Assembly: GCA_022570795.1 (NCBI GenBank)
Contig: JAKUDP010000002.1
Span: 3,038,001 to 3,102,000, forward strand
DNA: 64,000 nt
Source: Sphaerulina vaccinii
Lineage: Eukaryota; Ascomycota; Dothideomycetes; Mycosphaerellales; Mycosphaerellaceae
Direction of reading: 5' to 3'
Shown here: in pieces, positions 21,086 through 32,601 of the stretch
How the letters are laid out: every line of letters begins with the position of its first letter
How positions within the stretch are numbered: the stretch's first letter is position 1
Program-made: the position numbers and the translations under genes
Notes under the pieces: model-generated
Told to the model about the DNA's origin: nothing
Seen by the model: only the letters and a program-made list of their open reading frames with translations
Database searches by the model: none

Positions 21086-22625
21086 ATGAGAAGCCAATTA
21101 TGGAACTAGGGGGGACTATCGCAGTCCGAATAGACGAGAAGACGAGAGAAAGGTTGTCGCGATCACTGCCGACGTCTGATAGAAGATTAGTACTGTAGCT
21201 TGGTCAAAAGATCCTCAGCTGCATGTCCTTCATATTTCGTTTCTCTGTGAGTGCAAGACATGTAGGACCGGGAAGGAAGCTGGACGCGAAAGTATGAGTA
21301 AGTGGAGCCGAAAGTCCTCGATACCACGCGAACTTCAACTCTTCTCGCTCTGTTGCTTTCACGAAGTCTACTTCTCGTCATTCTGCGTTTCGACATGCTC
21401 GATAACAACACCAATACCAAGAGAAGTGGGCATGTCGAGGCGACTGCACTCGTGCACAGGATCCGCACGCTGAACCGCGAGTCGACCTCGAGAGTCGATC
21501 AACATTCCAAGTCCGGGACAAACGCCTAAGGGAAGATTCTACCCCCCAACGAGACTATCATATACAACCTCCTGTTTACCCCTTTCAACAGTCGTGCCAG
21601 CTTCAACGGTCTAGTCAGTAAGTCGTCAGTAAGTGCTGATGCTAGACTAACATCGATCCAGTTCAATAGCCTGAGATCATTCCGCGCCTCTGGTGCGAGC
21701 TGTACTTGTTGAGTCCTGATCCTGAGAGTGATTGTTTTCTGCCTGCTGTTCGACTTTCCTTTTGTCCATGCAGGCTGGTTATCGAGATCAACAACCACGC
21801 CGACCTTTTCATGGTCCTCATGAAGCGCTACAAAGCAGGCTTCGCCCACACTGCACCTGGTAGGCTACTTTACGTCGGTTCGATCAGCGATACAGACCCT
21901 AAGGGCTTTACCTCAGAGTCTTAAGCTCGTCGCCCTTGGCCATTTCGTGCTGGGAACAGCTATGCAGCGTATGGTACATACAGAACCAAAAATGGCAAGC
22001 TACGATATAGCTTCCCTTTCAACATTGCCTCCACCATACATACGGTGCTTCGTCTTCGTCTTCATCACAATCCCACTGAGCTTCAGCAAAATATTCGTAC
22101 CAACTGCTGATGTAGTACTATGAAGCACAGCAAAAGATTCGTTCCGCGGTGTGCAAAAAGAAGACACGACTATATCAACGACTAGTCGTAACTGTTCGTT
22201 ACTCGCGCAGGGGATCGAACCCAGCTATATTGATGTTAGCTGCAATTCAATTCCTGAACATTGATAATGTTACGTACGACCTTGTCCGTGTGAAGGACAC
22301 GTCATACCACTACTTTGAGGACGTTAGCCACGATTCAGATGCTGGATCTTATCGGTATGACTTACGACCACACAAGCGAGATGTGTTTTATTACTAAGCA
22401 CGAGTCACCACTGTACATCATCATGGACTTTTCATGGTGAGAAACGTGCTGCTGGCAAAAGGTCGACTTAGGCTAGTGAGGGCAGCTTAGAAGTGGAAAT
22501 AGCAATGGGTGTCAACACCAGACTTCGGTAGCATCATCAACATGCTGAGACATCTCCCACTGCTGGCTTACATTCGGCCTTGAACAGTTTACTCTGCTCG
22601 AATAGGCACTTCTTTGACCCGAGTC
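21086..22625. other. intergenic region, no confident gene
   Basis: 1.5 kb without a recognised gene. Plus-strand frames around 21302-21529 and 21706-21924 are open, with plausible GTAAGT donors (near 21620) and a CATGCAG acceptor (near 21772), so an unrecognised small spliced gene is possible. I could not assign a product. A GGATCGAACCC motif near 22208 mimics a tRNA T-arm, but no cloverleaf forms around it. Confidence 0.35.
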
Positions 22626-23666
22626 TCACTTCAGTGCTTTGAAGAGAGCATCGGTCTTCGCCACCAGGCCTGAAATATCGAACAACGTCCCAGCATTATC
22701 GTTCATTTTCTTGAGTCTGTCTCCACTCCTCCTCCCAGTAACAACGCTCATAACCCAGTACTTCTCCTCAGTAACCTCGAAGCACTTCAGCATCTCCTCC
22801 TTCAACTCCTGGATCTGCTCCTCGCTGTAGCCATTCGGCTTCAACATCTTGGGAAGAAACTGTAACACCAAACCCGGCTGCGATCTTGCGATGAATTCCC
22901 CAGAGGCTTTCTCGGCATCCGTTCTGCCTGAAATAGCACCATGCGGTAATCTGTACTTCTTCACTACAATATCCTCAAATCCAGCCTCCTTGAGCCATTG
23001 CGGGAAGTTCGAACTACATGAACAATCCATGTCATCCTCAGCTGCAGCAATTTTGACAGCTTGCAGCCATTTCCATGAATCAGAAATGACCTGGTCGTTC
23101 TTATCATACCATGTGAAGTCTAGGTCGTGAAGCTCAATGTATCCACTGTTTGGCTTCAGCAGCGCCGAGACTTTGGCAATATATGCTGGCCAATTCGTCA
23201 TACCGCAAACTAGGAAGCGCGAGAAGACAAAGTCGAAATCTCCATAAGCTGCATTGCTGAAAGGAGAAGTACGAGTTTCTTGTCTCAACCATTGTTCTGG
23301 GTTCTCGGTTGTGACGTCTCCCTGTAAGAAGCTCACGTTCTTTGGACGATTGGCACGGACATGCGTAGGAACAGGAGAGATGTCTAAGCCGTAGACTTCT
23401 GCTTTGGGGAAGTGAGAGCCGAGTAGATCTGTAATGATACCTGTCCCACAGCCTACGTCTAGCATCTTGGCATTCTTGATGGTTGTTGGAACTGGAGAGT
23501 GGATGATATTGCCACTCATGATCGCTGATATGTGTTTGGCTTGTTCTTCGAGACGTGCATGTTCGGTTTCGTCGTTTGGTAAGACGTACACAGCATCTTT
23601 GTTGTTGTGGTAGGTGGGCTGCTCGGAGCTATACGCCAGTGGGCTCTCGGTCGGGATGCTTGCCAT
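22626..23666 (-). CDS. class I SAM-dependent methyltransferase, LaeA-like
   Basis: A single exon of 346 aa. The start is ATG at 23666, since the codon two positions upstream is TTG. Motif I is LDVGCGTGIITDLLG, at about residues 70-84. It is followed by the acidic post-I residue in VYGLDISP, then FLQGDVT, the DFDFVFSRFLVCGM motif IV region and a KPNSGYIELHDLDF strand, the usual order of a seven-strand Rossmann methyltransferase. The E-x-H-D-x-D pattern after the post-III strand is common in fungal LaeA/UMTA-like enzymes, which act in secondary metabolism or its control. The substrate cannot be inferred. There is no neighbouring biosynthetic gene, so a cluster role is not supported. Confidence 0.85.
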   Translation of the reverse strand: MASIPTESPLAYSSEQPTYHNNKDAVYVLPNDETEHARLEEQAKHISAIMSGNIIHSPVPTTIKNAKMLDVGCGTGIITDLLGSHFPKAEVYGLDISPVPTHVRANRPKNVSFLQGDVTTENPEQWLRQETRTSPFSNAAYGDFDFVFSRFLVCGMTNWPAYIAKVSALLKPNSGYIELHDLDFTWYDKNDQVISDSWKWLQAVKIAAAEDDMDCSCSSNFPQWLKEAGFEDIVVKKYRLPHGAISGRTDAEKASGEFIARSQPGLVLQFLPKMLKPNGYSEEQIQELKEEMLKCFEVTEEKYWVMSVVTGRRSGDRLKKMNDNAGTLFDISGLVAKTDALFKALK

Positions 23667-25094
23667 TGTCAACGAAGAACTCTGCAGGTATCAAGTGTGC
23701 TCTGCACTAGCTATGTCTTATAAGAGACCCAGCTGAAGAGCAGCGGTAATGGTAGCTGCGCCCAGCTCAGCCTCACCTACGGCCGTACTTTACCCATTCA
23801 TGTTGGAGTGGCAAGTCTGTTGCTAAGTCGGGTGACTAACATGGATCGTCGGGAAGGTTTCACGTCCTCGAGCACGACATGCCGTTGGCGATCTCGTAGA
23901 GATCTGTAGCAGATCAAGTATGTCTCGTACCGGCTTGAGGCGAACAGCGATCTACCGAATGATGTCTGCCGGAGCCTGGCTGGAAGTCCGTTAGAAACGG
24001 CTCTGCGCTGGCATAAGAATCGAAATATTCAGGCTGGTGGATGAAGTGACTCTCGTATGGCACAGCACTAGTGCTTCGAGCCGTCGGTGACAGCCGTAGG
24101 GACGGGCATATATCACATATCGCCAAGATCCTCAGGTTCCATAAAGCTACTTGATAGCCAAAGTTGCCCAGTCGGGCAATGATGGCAATCTTGAACGGCT
24201 CATACTCGTCAGTACTCCCTCATGTATACCAGCTGCAATGTGCCTCTGGCCTCTTCGATGTTCGATCCTAGCAGGAGACTCGGTATTTCAAGGTGGTCGA
24301 CCGCACCTCGCTCTGGGTATGACCTCGCGGTCAATAATAAGCCTCACAATGAGTGGTGCTGCCTCTGCCTCTGCCCCTGTGGACATTTCGTGCCAGACCA
24401 TGGCTTGCATGGCTTGTGTGACAATTTGATAGTTCGTTATCACGGTGCAATGTGGTTGCTCCAGATGCCTGGTGGAGAAGAGAATGACCTGCGAACAAGA
24501 AGGGAAAAGGGGATGGTGGAGGGAAGAAGGGATAAGGGATAGGTGAACGAGCACCGACAGCCGTTAGCTTCCTCGACCTTGAGACCAATGAAAGACGAGA
24601 TGGTGTCGAATATGAGCTAGCAGGGATAGCTCTCAGCCTCCTCCTTCCAGCTCTGCTCTACAGAAGCATCATCATCAATAATCTTCTCTCACCACAATCT
24701 CCATCTCCACAAGCACATGCAAACATGTTCAAACAAAGTCATGGAGTTGCTCGGCAAGACGGGCATGGTCATACCCAGCCACCTCTCTTCCCAAAGCTAC
24801 CCAACCCTATGCGATGCCCAAGCAAAAAAACCCGCGGAGAGCCGGGATCGTTCTATATGCAAGCTTCCGTCACATAAGGCTGACCTTGATAGTGGAAGCC
24901 GCGCGATTCTGGTATAGTAGTGGAGTGCAGCTGCTGACCACTTCTCGATCCTCTTTCCCACTGATCACTCTCGTTGTCTATTTGACTTTACTACCATTCC
25001 AGGGCGCTCACTTCGCATTCAGAAGAGGAGGTTGTAGCTGCATAGACTGGATTCATGCGCGTTGAAAGAGATACCAGCCACCATAATATCCGCG
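23667..25094. other. intergenic region, no gene seen
   Basis: 1.4 kb between the divergent methyltransferase (leftward) and the secreted-protein gene (rightward). Only short, low-information frames occur on either strand, and nothing is recognised. It should contain both promoters. Confidence 0.5.
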
Positions 25095-25786
25095 ATGCGC
25101 ACTTCGAGCGATGTATGCCTGCGCATAGCAACGACTCTACTCTTAGCACTCAGCGCAGCTCCAGCATGTGCACAGAATGTTGAGAACTTTACTGGCTCGT
25201 TACAGATTGTCAATGGACAAGGGACATACAGCGGGACATCTGGAGGAAGCGGAAGTGGGAGCAATAATGGCGGGAGTGGGTCGACAGCTGTACAAGCGCA
25301 ATGTCCGGCGAACTTCCCGGTGAGCTGTTCAGCCATTTCAGAGCCGTATTAGTGAGTACCTCCACAGATATGGCGTGTCCATTCTAGCCACTAATGACCT
25401 TGTCCAGCTGCTGTCCTTCCGACAACTATTGCGCCTGGCAGAATAGCGTGGTAGCATGCTGTCCGAATGGCAAGACATGCTCTGGATATGCACAACCTAC
25501 AACGACCGTATATCAGCAGACACCTACCACGGTAGTAGTGGTCGGAGCCGCGACCACGCAGTATCAACAACCGCAAACAACAGTGACACAAGGATATGCT
25601 GGACAGTACTGCAAGACACTGGTGGCGGTCGGCCCAGGGTTGCCGACAACGCAGGCTGGAGACTGCGGGACAATATTGATCGTTGAGGCGAATGCTATCA
25701 GAGCGGCTGTCGTTAGCTGGATATATGCGATAGGAATGGTCGTTGGGCTGCAAGTGCTGGGTGGAATCGTCCTAATGAGGCGATAG
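25095..25786 (+). CDS. Cys-rich secreted or membrane-tethered surface protein
   Basis: Two exons, 25095-25351 and 25408-25786, give 211 aa. The intron GTGAGT...CTAATGACC...CCAG splits a Tyr codon. ATG 25095 starts a signal peptide (LRIATTLLLALSAAPACAQ, cleavage probably after ACA). Next come a Gly/Ser-rich stretch, a cysteine block with CCPSDNYCAW and ACCPNGKTCSGY, and a Thr/Val/Gln-rich stretch suited to O-glycosylation. Residues near the end form a hydrophobic helix (WIYAIGMVVGLQVLGGIVL) followed by MRR. This is the layout of fungal wall- or plasma-membrane-anchored proteins of unknown function. The tail could be a GPI signal or a single transmembrane segment, and the RR end slightly favours the latter. 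Confidence 0.75.
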
Positions 25787-26239
25787 GAGGAGCCAGGCTA
25801 CGATTTGAGGAATCTATGCAACAACGACAGTCATGAAATGGGTGAGGCGCATCTCTGGTATGAGCGGCATTCTGGATAGATGTAGATGTGGAGAGCTCCC
25901 ACAAGCGTTAAGCTTGACATCGAGCATAAGCATAGTTTGATCATAACCAGCTGCTGTTCTGGCACGCGACAACCCAATGCATCTGCTCTGCCTACTCTTC
26001 CCTGCCACCACGCGCTGGTCGAGTTGCGTGATGGTCTTCTGTCTCCATCACCTCTCTGCAGCTCGCCTCGCACGAGAAAAGGGCCGATGATCGGCATGAC
26101 GTGGTTGGAGTCAAGCTGAGGACTGGAATCTTGGTTTGGGCGGACGCGTCTCTTTGCAACACTGACTCTCCTTGTCGAACACGCGAGAGCCATTGACTTG
26201 GACATCTCGTGGGACAAGGAAGCCAACCACCAACCAAAC
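25787..26239. other. intergenic / 5' region of the MCU gene
   Basis: 450 bp with no supported gene. The MCU reading frame is open upstream of its first ATG to about 26198 but contains no earlier ATG. Confidence 0.5.
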
Positions 26240-27721
26240 ATGGAGCCACTGGTATCACGCCTGATGGTCAAGGCCGCACCTCGTGCGTGCAGCTTGTCCA
26301 GCTCACGAACGGCGACATCATGGAGAACGGCGCAACGACTATTCACGACCACGCAATCGACACGGATGAAGGAACAGAAGAAGCCCTTCGACACTGCTTC
26401 TGCTCCTGATAGCCACTACTCGCAGCCTGCTGCAAACCTGTCCCAAGACATAACAATTGAAGAGAAAGACCACTTCTCGCGGGTGGAGGAGCAGTCTAAA
26501 AACATGCAGACACGCAGCCCGTGGATGCATGCTGGATCAGATGTGCCACCGGTGGCGCGACAGCGGAGCGCTGGAGCAATGACGAAGGGGAAGCTCCTTA
26601 CAACCCCTTCTCGCATGCTTAAGCTCATACTGCCTCTCACCACGAAGGACAACAACAAAGATCGAAAGGATGTCGAACCTTTGGCGCTTCTGGTACACCC
26701 GCAACAACCATTGAGCTATCTAGAACGATTGATCCAGTCCGAGATACCTTACATAGACGACAAAGATGGCAATACTCGCCCACCAAGCGTAACATTCCGT
26801 GCTGAAGACAACATGGATGAAGTCATTGGCCGGGATGAAACTCCTGCAGAGAACCGCAAGGCAAAGGAAGCAGCAGAAGAGGAGGCTGAAGAAGATGACG
26901 AAGCTCTCGACAAGCCAGATGAGACCATGGTCGATGGGAAACGATCGAAGACTGGCATCATCTCTGGCTCCAAGAAGGAGAAGGAGCAGGCAGAGCGTGA
27001 AGAAGCCCAGGCCGCAGATCCGTCCCATCCCAACTTCGTACGCTGGTCTCCTTCTACTGAGATCGGAGACTTTATTCGAGACGCTGCAAGAGGCAAGGAG
27101 TTTGCGGTTGATATTGAAGGCGCGCCAGAGGCAATCTATGTCGGTGTCCCGAGCTTTCGTGATCGCACCTACTACCTTCGTATGCGGCTGCGGAAAGTCT
27201 CTAAGCGCATATCGTCATTGGCAGACATCAAGTCAGAGTGCGACGAGCTAGCACAACGAGGAGCGAAGAACATGGCGAAGCTCGGGTTCTCGGGTCTTGT
27301 CGGATGGTGGGCTGTCGTATACTACCTGACCTTTCAGACCGAGTTGGGCTGGGATGTGATGGAGCCTGTCACCTATCTCGTTGGTCTCACAGGTATCATT
27401 GGAGGTTATATGTGGTTCCTGTACCACAACCGCGAAGTGAGCTACAAGAGTGCAATGCATGTCACAATGAGCCGAAGACAGGCCCACCTATATCACACCA
27501 AGGGTTTCGATCTGCCCAAGTGGGAAATGCTAGTCGAAGAAGGCAATCGACTACGACGAGAGATCAAGATCATCGCTGAGGAATACGATGTGGACTGGGA
27601 CGAGACCAAAGACGAGGGCGATGATAAGGTCAGGCAGGCACTGCGAAAGGAACGCAAGAAGAAAGAGAAGGATGAAGATAAGGACGGCAAGAAGGAGAAG
27701 GATGATGAAGACGATGATTGA
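26240..27721 (+). CDS. mcu: mitochondrial calcium uniporter pore subunit (MCU)
   Basis: A single exon of 493 aa. ATG 26240 opens an Arg/Ser-rich, acid-free N-terminus (MVKAAPRACSLSSSRTATSW) expected of a mitochondrial presequence. The conserved block follows a long charged linker: EIGDFIRDAARG, a coiled-coil segment, TM1 (GLVGWWAVVYYLTF), the selectivity filter W371-D-V-M-E-P376 (the WDIMEP motif, where the Asp and Glu rings bind Ca2+), and TM2 (LVGLTGIIGGYMWFLYHNRE). The C-terminus is a strongly Lys/Glu/Asp-rich tail. MCU carries Ca2+ across the inner mitochondrial membrane. Fungal forms work without the animal EMRE subunit. Length is usual for ascomycete MCU. Confidence 0.94.
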   Translation: MEPLVSRLMVKAAPRACSLSSSRTATSWRTAQRLFTTTQSTRMKEQKKPFDTASAPDSHYSQPAANLSQDITIEEKDHFSRVEEQSKNMQTRSPWMHAGSDVPPVARQRSAGAMTKGKLLTTPSRMLKLILPLTTKDNNKDRKDVEPLALLVHPQQPLSYLERLIQSEIPYIDDKDGNTRPPSVTFRAEDNMDEVIGRDETPAENRKAKEAAEEEAEEDDEALDKPDETMVDGKRSKTGIISGSKKEKEQAEREEAQAADPSHPNFVRWSPSTEIGDFIRDAARGKEFAVDIEGAPEAIYVGVPSFRDRTYYLRMRLRKVSKRISSLADIKSECDELAQRGAKNMAKLGFSGLVGWWAVVYYLTFQTELGWDVMEPVTYLVGLTGIIGGYMWFLYHNREVSYKSAMHVTMSRRQAHLYHTKGFDLPKWEMLVEEGNRLRREIKIIAEEYDVDWDETKDEGDDKVRQALRKERKKKEKDEDKDGKKEKDDEDDD

Positions 27722-28039
27722 CGGGCCATGGCTGCTTAATCTTGAAATTCGACTAGCATAGCGAGGAGACCATATGGAATGAGTGATTGTACATACTGAT
27801 GATACCCTAGACAGCGCAATGGCATCGATTACACATCTAGACCTGCTTCCGTAAGCAGCAACATGGTAAGATATGACTGGCGAGAACATACGACGTCGAT
27901 CTTCTCCGGGGCAGCAACTATATTGCGAGAGTGAACCGAATCGGCATGTCGGGCCGAGACGTAACAAACAACGCTCACCTCTGCGCATCGCTATCCTAGT
28001 GTTGAACACCATCATCACCATACCAGCAGCTTGTCCAGA

Positions 28040-30061
28040 ATGCGCCTTCGAGGACGAAGTCTCATGCCTGGCTCAGCAACGGGACGCATACTCTTCTCTG
28101 ATATCCCTCTCAGCTTCTGGGGCGGCACAAATCCAGCCGCGGGCCAAGTTGTGGACGAACATCATCCACTTCGAGGACAATGTTTGAAGGGCAAGATCCT
28201 GGCCATTCCATGTGGTCGAGGTTCGTGTACAGGCAGTACCGTGATGTTGGAGATGATGTTGAACAATAATGCGCCTGCGGCTTTCGTCTTCAGAGAGGAT
28301 GAGGAAATTCTTACAGCTGGTGTCATTGTGGCGGATGTGTTGTATGGAAAGAGTGTGCCGGTTTTGACGGTTCGCGATGTGGACTTTGCGAGCTTAGCTG
28401 ATGTCGAAGTGGTGAGCATTGACAACGATGTTCTGACTGCTGAAGAGTCACTGGAAGATCCTGTGCTGGAGGAAAGCAATGGGATTACTCTAAGCCATCC
28501 AGATACACTCAACTTGACAGCCAGGGATCGCGCAACACTGAAAGGAGACTTTGGTCAAGCTGCTGCCATTGCGATGCGGATCCTCTTCAAGTTTGCCCAA
28601 GTACAAGGAGCTGTTGAGCTCATCGACATCACCCAGTCGCATCTGGACTCTGTCTTATATACTGGACCTGCATCTCTTCTCTTCGCACAGCGGCTTCTTG
28701 CTATGGGAGACGCGAGGTTTGCCGTGCCCACAACAATGAATTCCATCAGCATAGATCAAGAACGGTGGCGGACTCACAGCATTAGTCACGACTTCGCCGA
28801 GAGAGCCAGCAAGCTAGCGAATGCCTATGTGGCTATGGGCGTAAGTGAATAGTTAGCTGAAGGCATGCATTGCCTCTGCTACCAAGTTTGTGCCTACAGC
28901 GTCTTCGCGCATTGGAGATGGATGCACCGGCCGGCTTCTGTCCGAAATCAGGGCTCGCGGCCAATAGCGATCCCAAGACGTACAGGTTGGCATGGTTTGT
29001 AGTGTCCGCTGGAGACTAGCGTCCAACTCCGATGCGCGAAGATGCTGTACTATGGCACTGAGCTTGAGGACAGACGCAGCTGAAGATCCCATGATGTCTC
29101 AGAGATACTTGCTAACATTTCCCTCTACTGCTTAGGCAAGACCGACCTTCACGTGTGCACCTTACCTGCTCGACTCCGCACCCTCTGCTGGTGAGCAGGT
29201 AGGCTGGGCAGAGTCCAATGCTGTAGTGTTCGCGAATAGTGTGCTTGGAGCTCGGACACAGAAGTATCCTGATCTCATTGACGTGTGTATCGCACTGACA
29301 GGGCGGGCGCCGCTGGTGGGTTGCCATACTTCTGCAGGCCATTTCCCGACTATTACCATCTCGTCATGCGTTCCAGATACACCCGACTTTGACCTCGACC
29401 TCTTCTGGCCAATACTCGGCTATGCCGCTGGGCAGCTCAGCGGCAGTCGCATCCCGCTTGTAGTGGGTTTGGAGAGCTGCAAGCCCAGGATCGCAGATTT
29501 GAAGGCGTTTGGGGCTGCTTTCGCGACGACATCTTCTGCGAGCATGTTTCATATTCGAGGCATCACACCAGCGCACTGTATACTCAAGCCGAAGATGCTG
29601 AGATATACTGTCTCGGCAGCTGAACTGAAAGTCTGCTTTGGCAGGCTGAATACCGCTACTGACTCCTCCGTGAGCATCGTCGCTCTGGGCAATCCACACT
29701 TCTCATCTGAAGAGTTTGAGGCACTGGCTAGCTTCGTTAGCGATCTTCCAGCGGAGAACAGACACATGGTCGACTCTGTGCGCCTCATGATCACTACGAA
29801 TCGAAAAATCTACCAGAAGATAGCGGACTTGGGTATACTCGAGGTATTAGAACGCTTTGGCGCAGAGCTCATAACAGATGCTTGCTGGTGCATGATACAA
29901 GAGGCTACGATCAAGGAAGCCAGTGAAAGGTGTGGGAATATCATGACGAACTCTGCCACAAGTATGCGCACTATGCTCCTGGGCTAGTTGGGAGGAAGAT
30001 ACATTTCGGGAGTTTGAGGGAATGTGTCCAGGCTTGTGTTGTGGGACGAAGGCCTGTCTGA
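28040..30061 (+). CDS. aconitase X, fused (cis-3-hydroxy-L-proline dehydratase type), C-terminal frameshift
   Basis: Two exons, 28040-28840 and from 29136. As written the frame stops at 29987 (550 aa). The N-terminal part (RSLMPGSATG, SFWGGTNP, IPCGRGSCTGSTVMLEM) is the swivelling small-subunit domain. The rest (AAIAMRILFKFAQVQGAVELIDI, PTFTCAPYLLD, LTGRAPLVGCH, VALGNPHFS) is the large AcnX domain. Fungal AcnX carries both in one chain and dehydrates cis-3-hydroxyproline to pyrroline-2-carboxylate. After NSA (29949-29957) the family's KYAHYAPGLVG motif is present, but in the next frame from 29960, continuing 33 codons to TGA 30059-30061. The annotated frame instead gives an unrelated 8-residue tail. 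Either two bases are inserted (or one lost) in the gene, or there is a sequence error. The 295-nt intron is unusually long and structured. Confidence 0.88.
28841..29135 (+). repeat. structured introner-like intron in aconitase X
   Basis: A 295-nt intron, GTAAGT...GCTAAC...CTTAG. TCAGAGATACTTGCTAAC at 29099-29116 matches the 3' module of the SET-gene introner-like introns (16 of 18 bases). Inside, a segment starting near 28897 (CAGCGTCTTCGCGCATTGGA) pairs with one ending near 29046 as an imperfect inverted repeat of about 29 bp. Confidence 0.6.
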
Positions 30062-30137
30062 TCCCACTCCAGCTTGACACGGCCAATATGAGACCGTTCT
30101 CGCTTTGTTGTAGACAAACCGCTTAGCACGAAAGTTC

Positions 30138-30905
30138 TCAAGCACACAACAAATCCCACTTCATCGCTAGCAGGACCCAACACTCTACTTTCATACCTCC
30201 ATTACTATCCACCTCCCGATTCCAAGCAGCGTCAAATATACTCTCCCAACTCTGTCCATCACCTTGCTGCCCAAATGCCGCATCCAGGATGACTTGAACT
30301 TCACTCCTTAGCCTTTTTAGTTCTTCTCCAACGACCAAAATAGACTTCTCTGCCACTCTCACTTTGCCAAGTTCGAATTGCGCAGCCTCTGCCAGCTCCC
30401 GTAGATCTGGTTCAGAAGCGACTTCGTTTATTCCCGAAGACGAGCTTCTGCGGCCCGAAGTCTGGAGAACAGATCGTAGGATTTCGTCTATGGGATTGCG
30501 TTTCGTTACTGAAATGACTGCGATTCCTTTGGGTATCAGGGAGTAGAAGATGTTTTTGAGGATAGGTAGTGTTTGCTCGCGACGATATACTCCGATATGT
30601 GCTAAAGCATGGGTGAATGCATCATCAGGAAGTGTGGGCACGACTTGAATGTTCGCGATCTTGGCCAGAGTGGGATCAATTGGCTTCTCGGCTGAGCTTG
30701 ATGAGATTGTTATGCTGTAGGGCAGGTCGTGGCTGGAATCTTTAAGCCAAGAGAGCAAAGTCTCGGCGAGTTCAACGTCTAAGGTGTGAACTTTTGCTGC
30801 GCCGTTGATGTCCAGTTTCGGCCAGTGTTCTTGCCAAATGGAGTGGAAGAAAGCTTGTCGTGAAGGTGCGAGTGCCGTTGTGATCGAGTCTGGAGTTGTG
30901 GCCAT
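30138..30905 (-). CDS. hypothetical protein, weakly methyltransferase-like
   Basis: 255 aa from ATG 30905. The same frame is open upstream to about 31127, adding an Arg-rich stretch, but has no ATG there, so a 5' exon is possible. The segment VHTLDVELAETLLSWL, a later THALAHIGVYRREQTLPILKN and FYSLIPKGIAVISVTKRN follow the order of a Rossmann methyltransferase (motif IV region, then the post-IV strand with KG). The glycine-rich motif I is not recognisable. I therefore call it hypothetical. It converges on aconitase X, with 76 bp between the frameshifted aconitase end and its stop. Confidence 0.55.
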   Translation of the reverse strand: MATTPDSITTALAPSRQAFFHSIWQEHWPKLDINGAAKVHTLDVELAETLLSWLKDSSHDLPYSITISSSSAEKPIDPTLAKIANIQVVPTLPDDAFTHALAHIGVYRREQTLPILKNIFYSLIPKGIAVISVTKRNPIDEILRSVLQTSGRRSSSSGINEVASEPDLRELAEAAQFELGKVRVAEKSILVVGEELKRLRSEVQVILDAAFGQQGDGQSWESIFDAAWNREVDSNGGMKVECWVLLAMKWDLLCA

Positions 30906-32601
30906 GTCTGGACCAAGGCTCGAGGATGATTGATTGAAGACTGCCGGCGCACTCTGTCTTTGCTTCCGGTCGCTTGGTGTGTTCCAGATATCAGAGAGCT
31001 TGGCCAATGCTGGATTAAAAAAGTCGTGCTCTCTGTTCTCGGCCCTGAAGATAACAGCACCTGGAGCCCGGCTCTGTTGTCGTGGTCGGCGCCGCTTTCT
31101 GTGAGACTTTCTGTGAAAAGCCGGCAACGTCCAATCTCATGAGCCCTTGGATGTTGCAGCTGCTGAGTTGATTCAGTTATTTTGTGCTACTGTAGACCGG
31201 AACCTTTGGAATGCGTTGCCGTATGGTACCCAGCAACTAGGATTGTCTGTGTCCGTGTCAATCGTATCAGTCGTGTCAGTTACATTACTGTGCCATTGAG
31301 CAAGTCATTCGCGCTCATGAGCTTCCAAGATTATTGCCGTGACCCCTCACGATGTGCACGTAGGTCAGCAAGACAGGGTCAAGGGAGGAGTGAGGTCCGG
31401 CTCCATCATAAACCCCTATAGCCGGTCTCCGTCACGGTGACCCTATTTGCTCCATAGCATCTTCACTCCGAACAGGTAAAATGTTGTTGTTTCTTCTCGC
31501 AGTCGATGATGTCGGTCGTAGTACTGGCCAAGGTGTCATTGAGAGGACCTGCTGCGATTGCGTAGAATGGCCGTGGCGTCTCTCTGGCGATGCATATCTA
31601 CCAGGACAAGAAAGTGTACTTGTCTGTTTGGGCTGCGGAGCGAGTGACTTTGTCCTCTATGGCGCCAGATATGAGTAGTCAGGTCCAAGACAGAAACCTC
31701 ACCAGCATCTTCATCTTCCAGAAGACAGATTATTCCAGTTGCAGCCCCCACGCCTCCCTCCTGCACGACATGTGAAAATCAACCAGGTAGAGATCCTGTC
31801 CAATAATTTCCTCTCGGTGCAGCGGAGTGTCTGTCATACCACTGCGGCGAGCTTCATCCGCCATCGTCAGTGACGTGCCCTTGCATGGTGTTTTGTCTGC
31901 ACAAGCACATCTCCAGATACCGAAATGCAGGGAAAGCAGAGGTGTGGTGTGGATTGGTCGACGCTCATGCGCCGTTCCCAGAACGATGCCGCCAAAACAC
32001 GAGCTGGGTGTCACATGAAACATCTCAAAGCCCTCGTGGTGTGTGTACGTGAGCAGGCAAAGATGGCTCGTTATGTACGACCTTATCTTTGTATCCATGG
32101 GATGCCCGTGTCCGGCGGCGATCAATGACGAAGCCGTACAGTGCGTATCAACAACCACGAAGGATTTGATGGCCAGGAGGATCTCCTGAGTCAGTACATT
32201 TTCTCAGCTTGAATGGACTTCATTTCACCTGTGAGTATAAATCAGCTCCTGCACGCATGATCACTCCTTCACGCCTTGCTGTTGCCACGCACAAGACGAC
32301 AATACCAAGAGCCACCGTCACTCACTCGCGCCGGTGAACGATGACCATCTGTTTCTAGTCGGTAGCATCACGGGACAATCGACAGATGCCAGGATCACAT
32401 TGTTACCATCAGCCCCCCTCGCCGCTGAAGACACCAAGCCTCGACATCTGTCCATCTTCCTGATCTAGCAGTATATCTAACCTTGCATATGCCCAGGCGT
32501 GTGACGAAGCAACAGCGTTCGGCGTGCATTATTGCATATACATACAGTACGATGAGAGCTAGTCCGGGTGAGGGGCAGCTCCGGTCATCAATACTCATAA
32601 A
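30906..32601. other. intergenic region, no confident gene
   Basis: 1.7 kb between the divergent hypothetical gene and the CLC gene. Short frames occur on both strands (the longest is about 140 codons at 31730-32158, minus) without recognisable domains, signal peptides or splice-joined continuations. Promoters of both neighbours must lie here. Confidence 0.45.

Noticed and set aside
22190..22275. tRNA-like T-arm (GGTTCGATCCC on the minus strand)
   Set aside because: The flanking bases do not form an acceptor stem (TACTCGCG is not present upstream) and one T-stem pair mismatches. No A-box was found.
31730..32158. 142-codon minus-strand frame as a gene
   Set aside because: It has no signal peptide, domain, conserved composition or splice partners, and probably stays open by chance.
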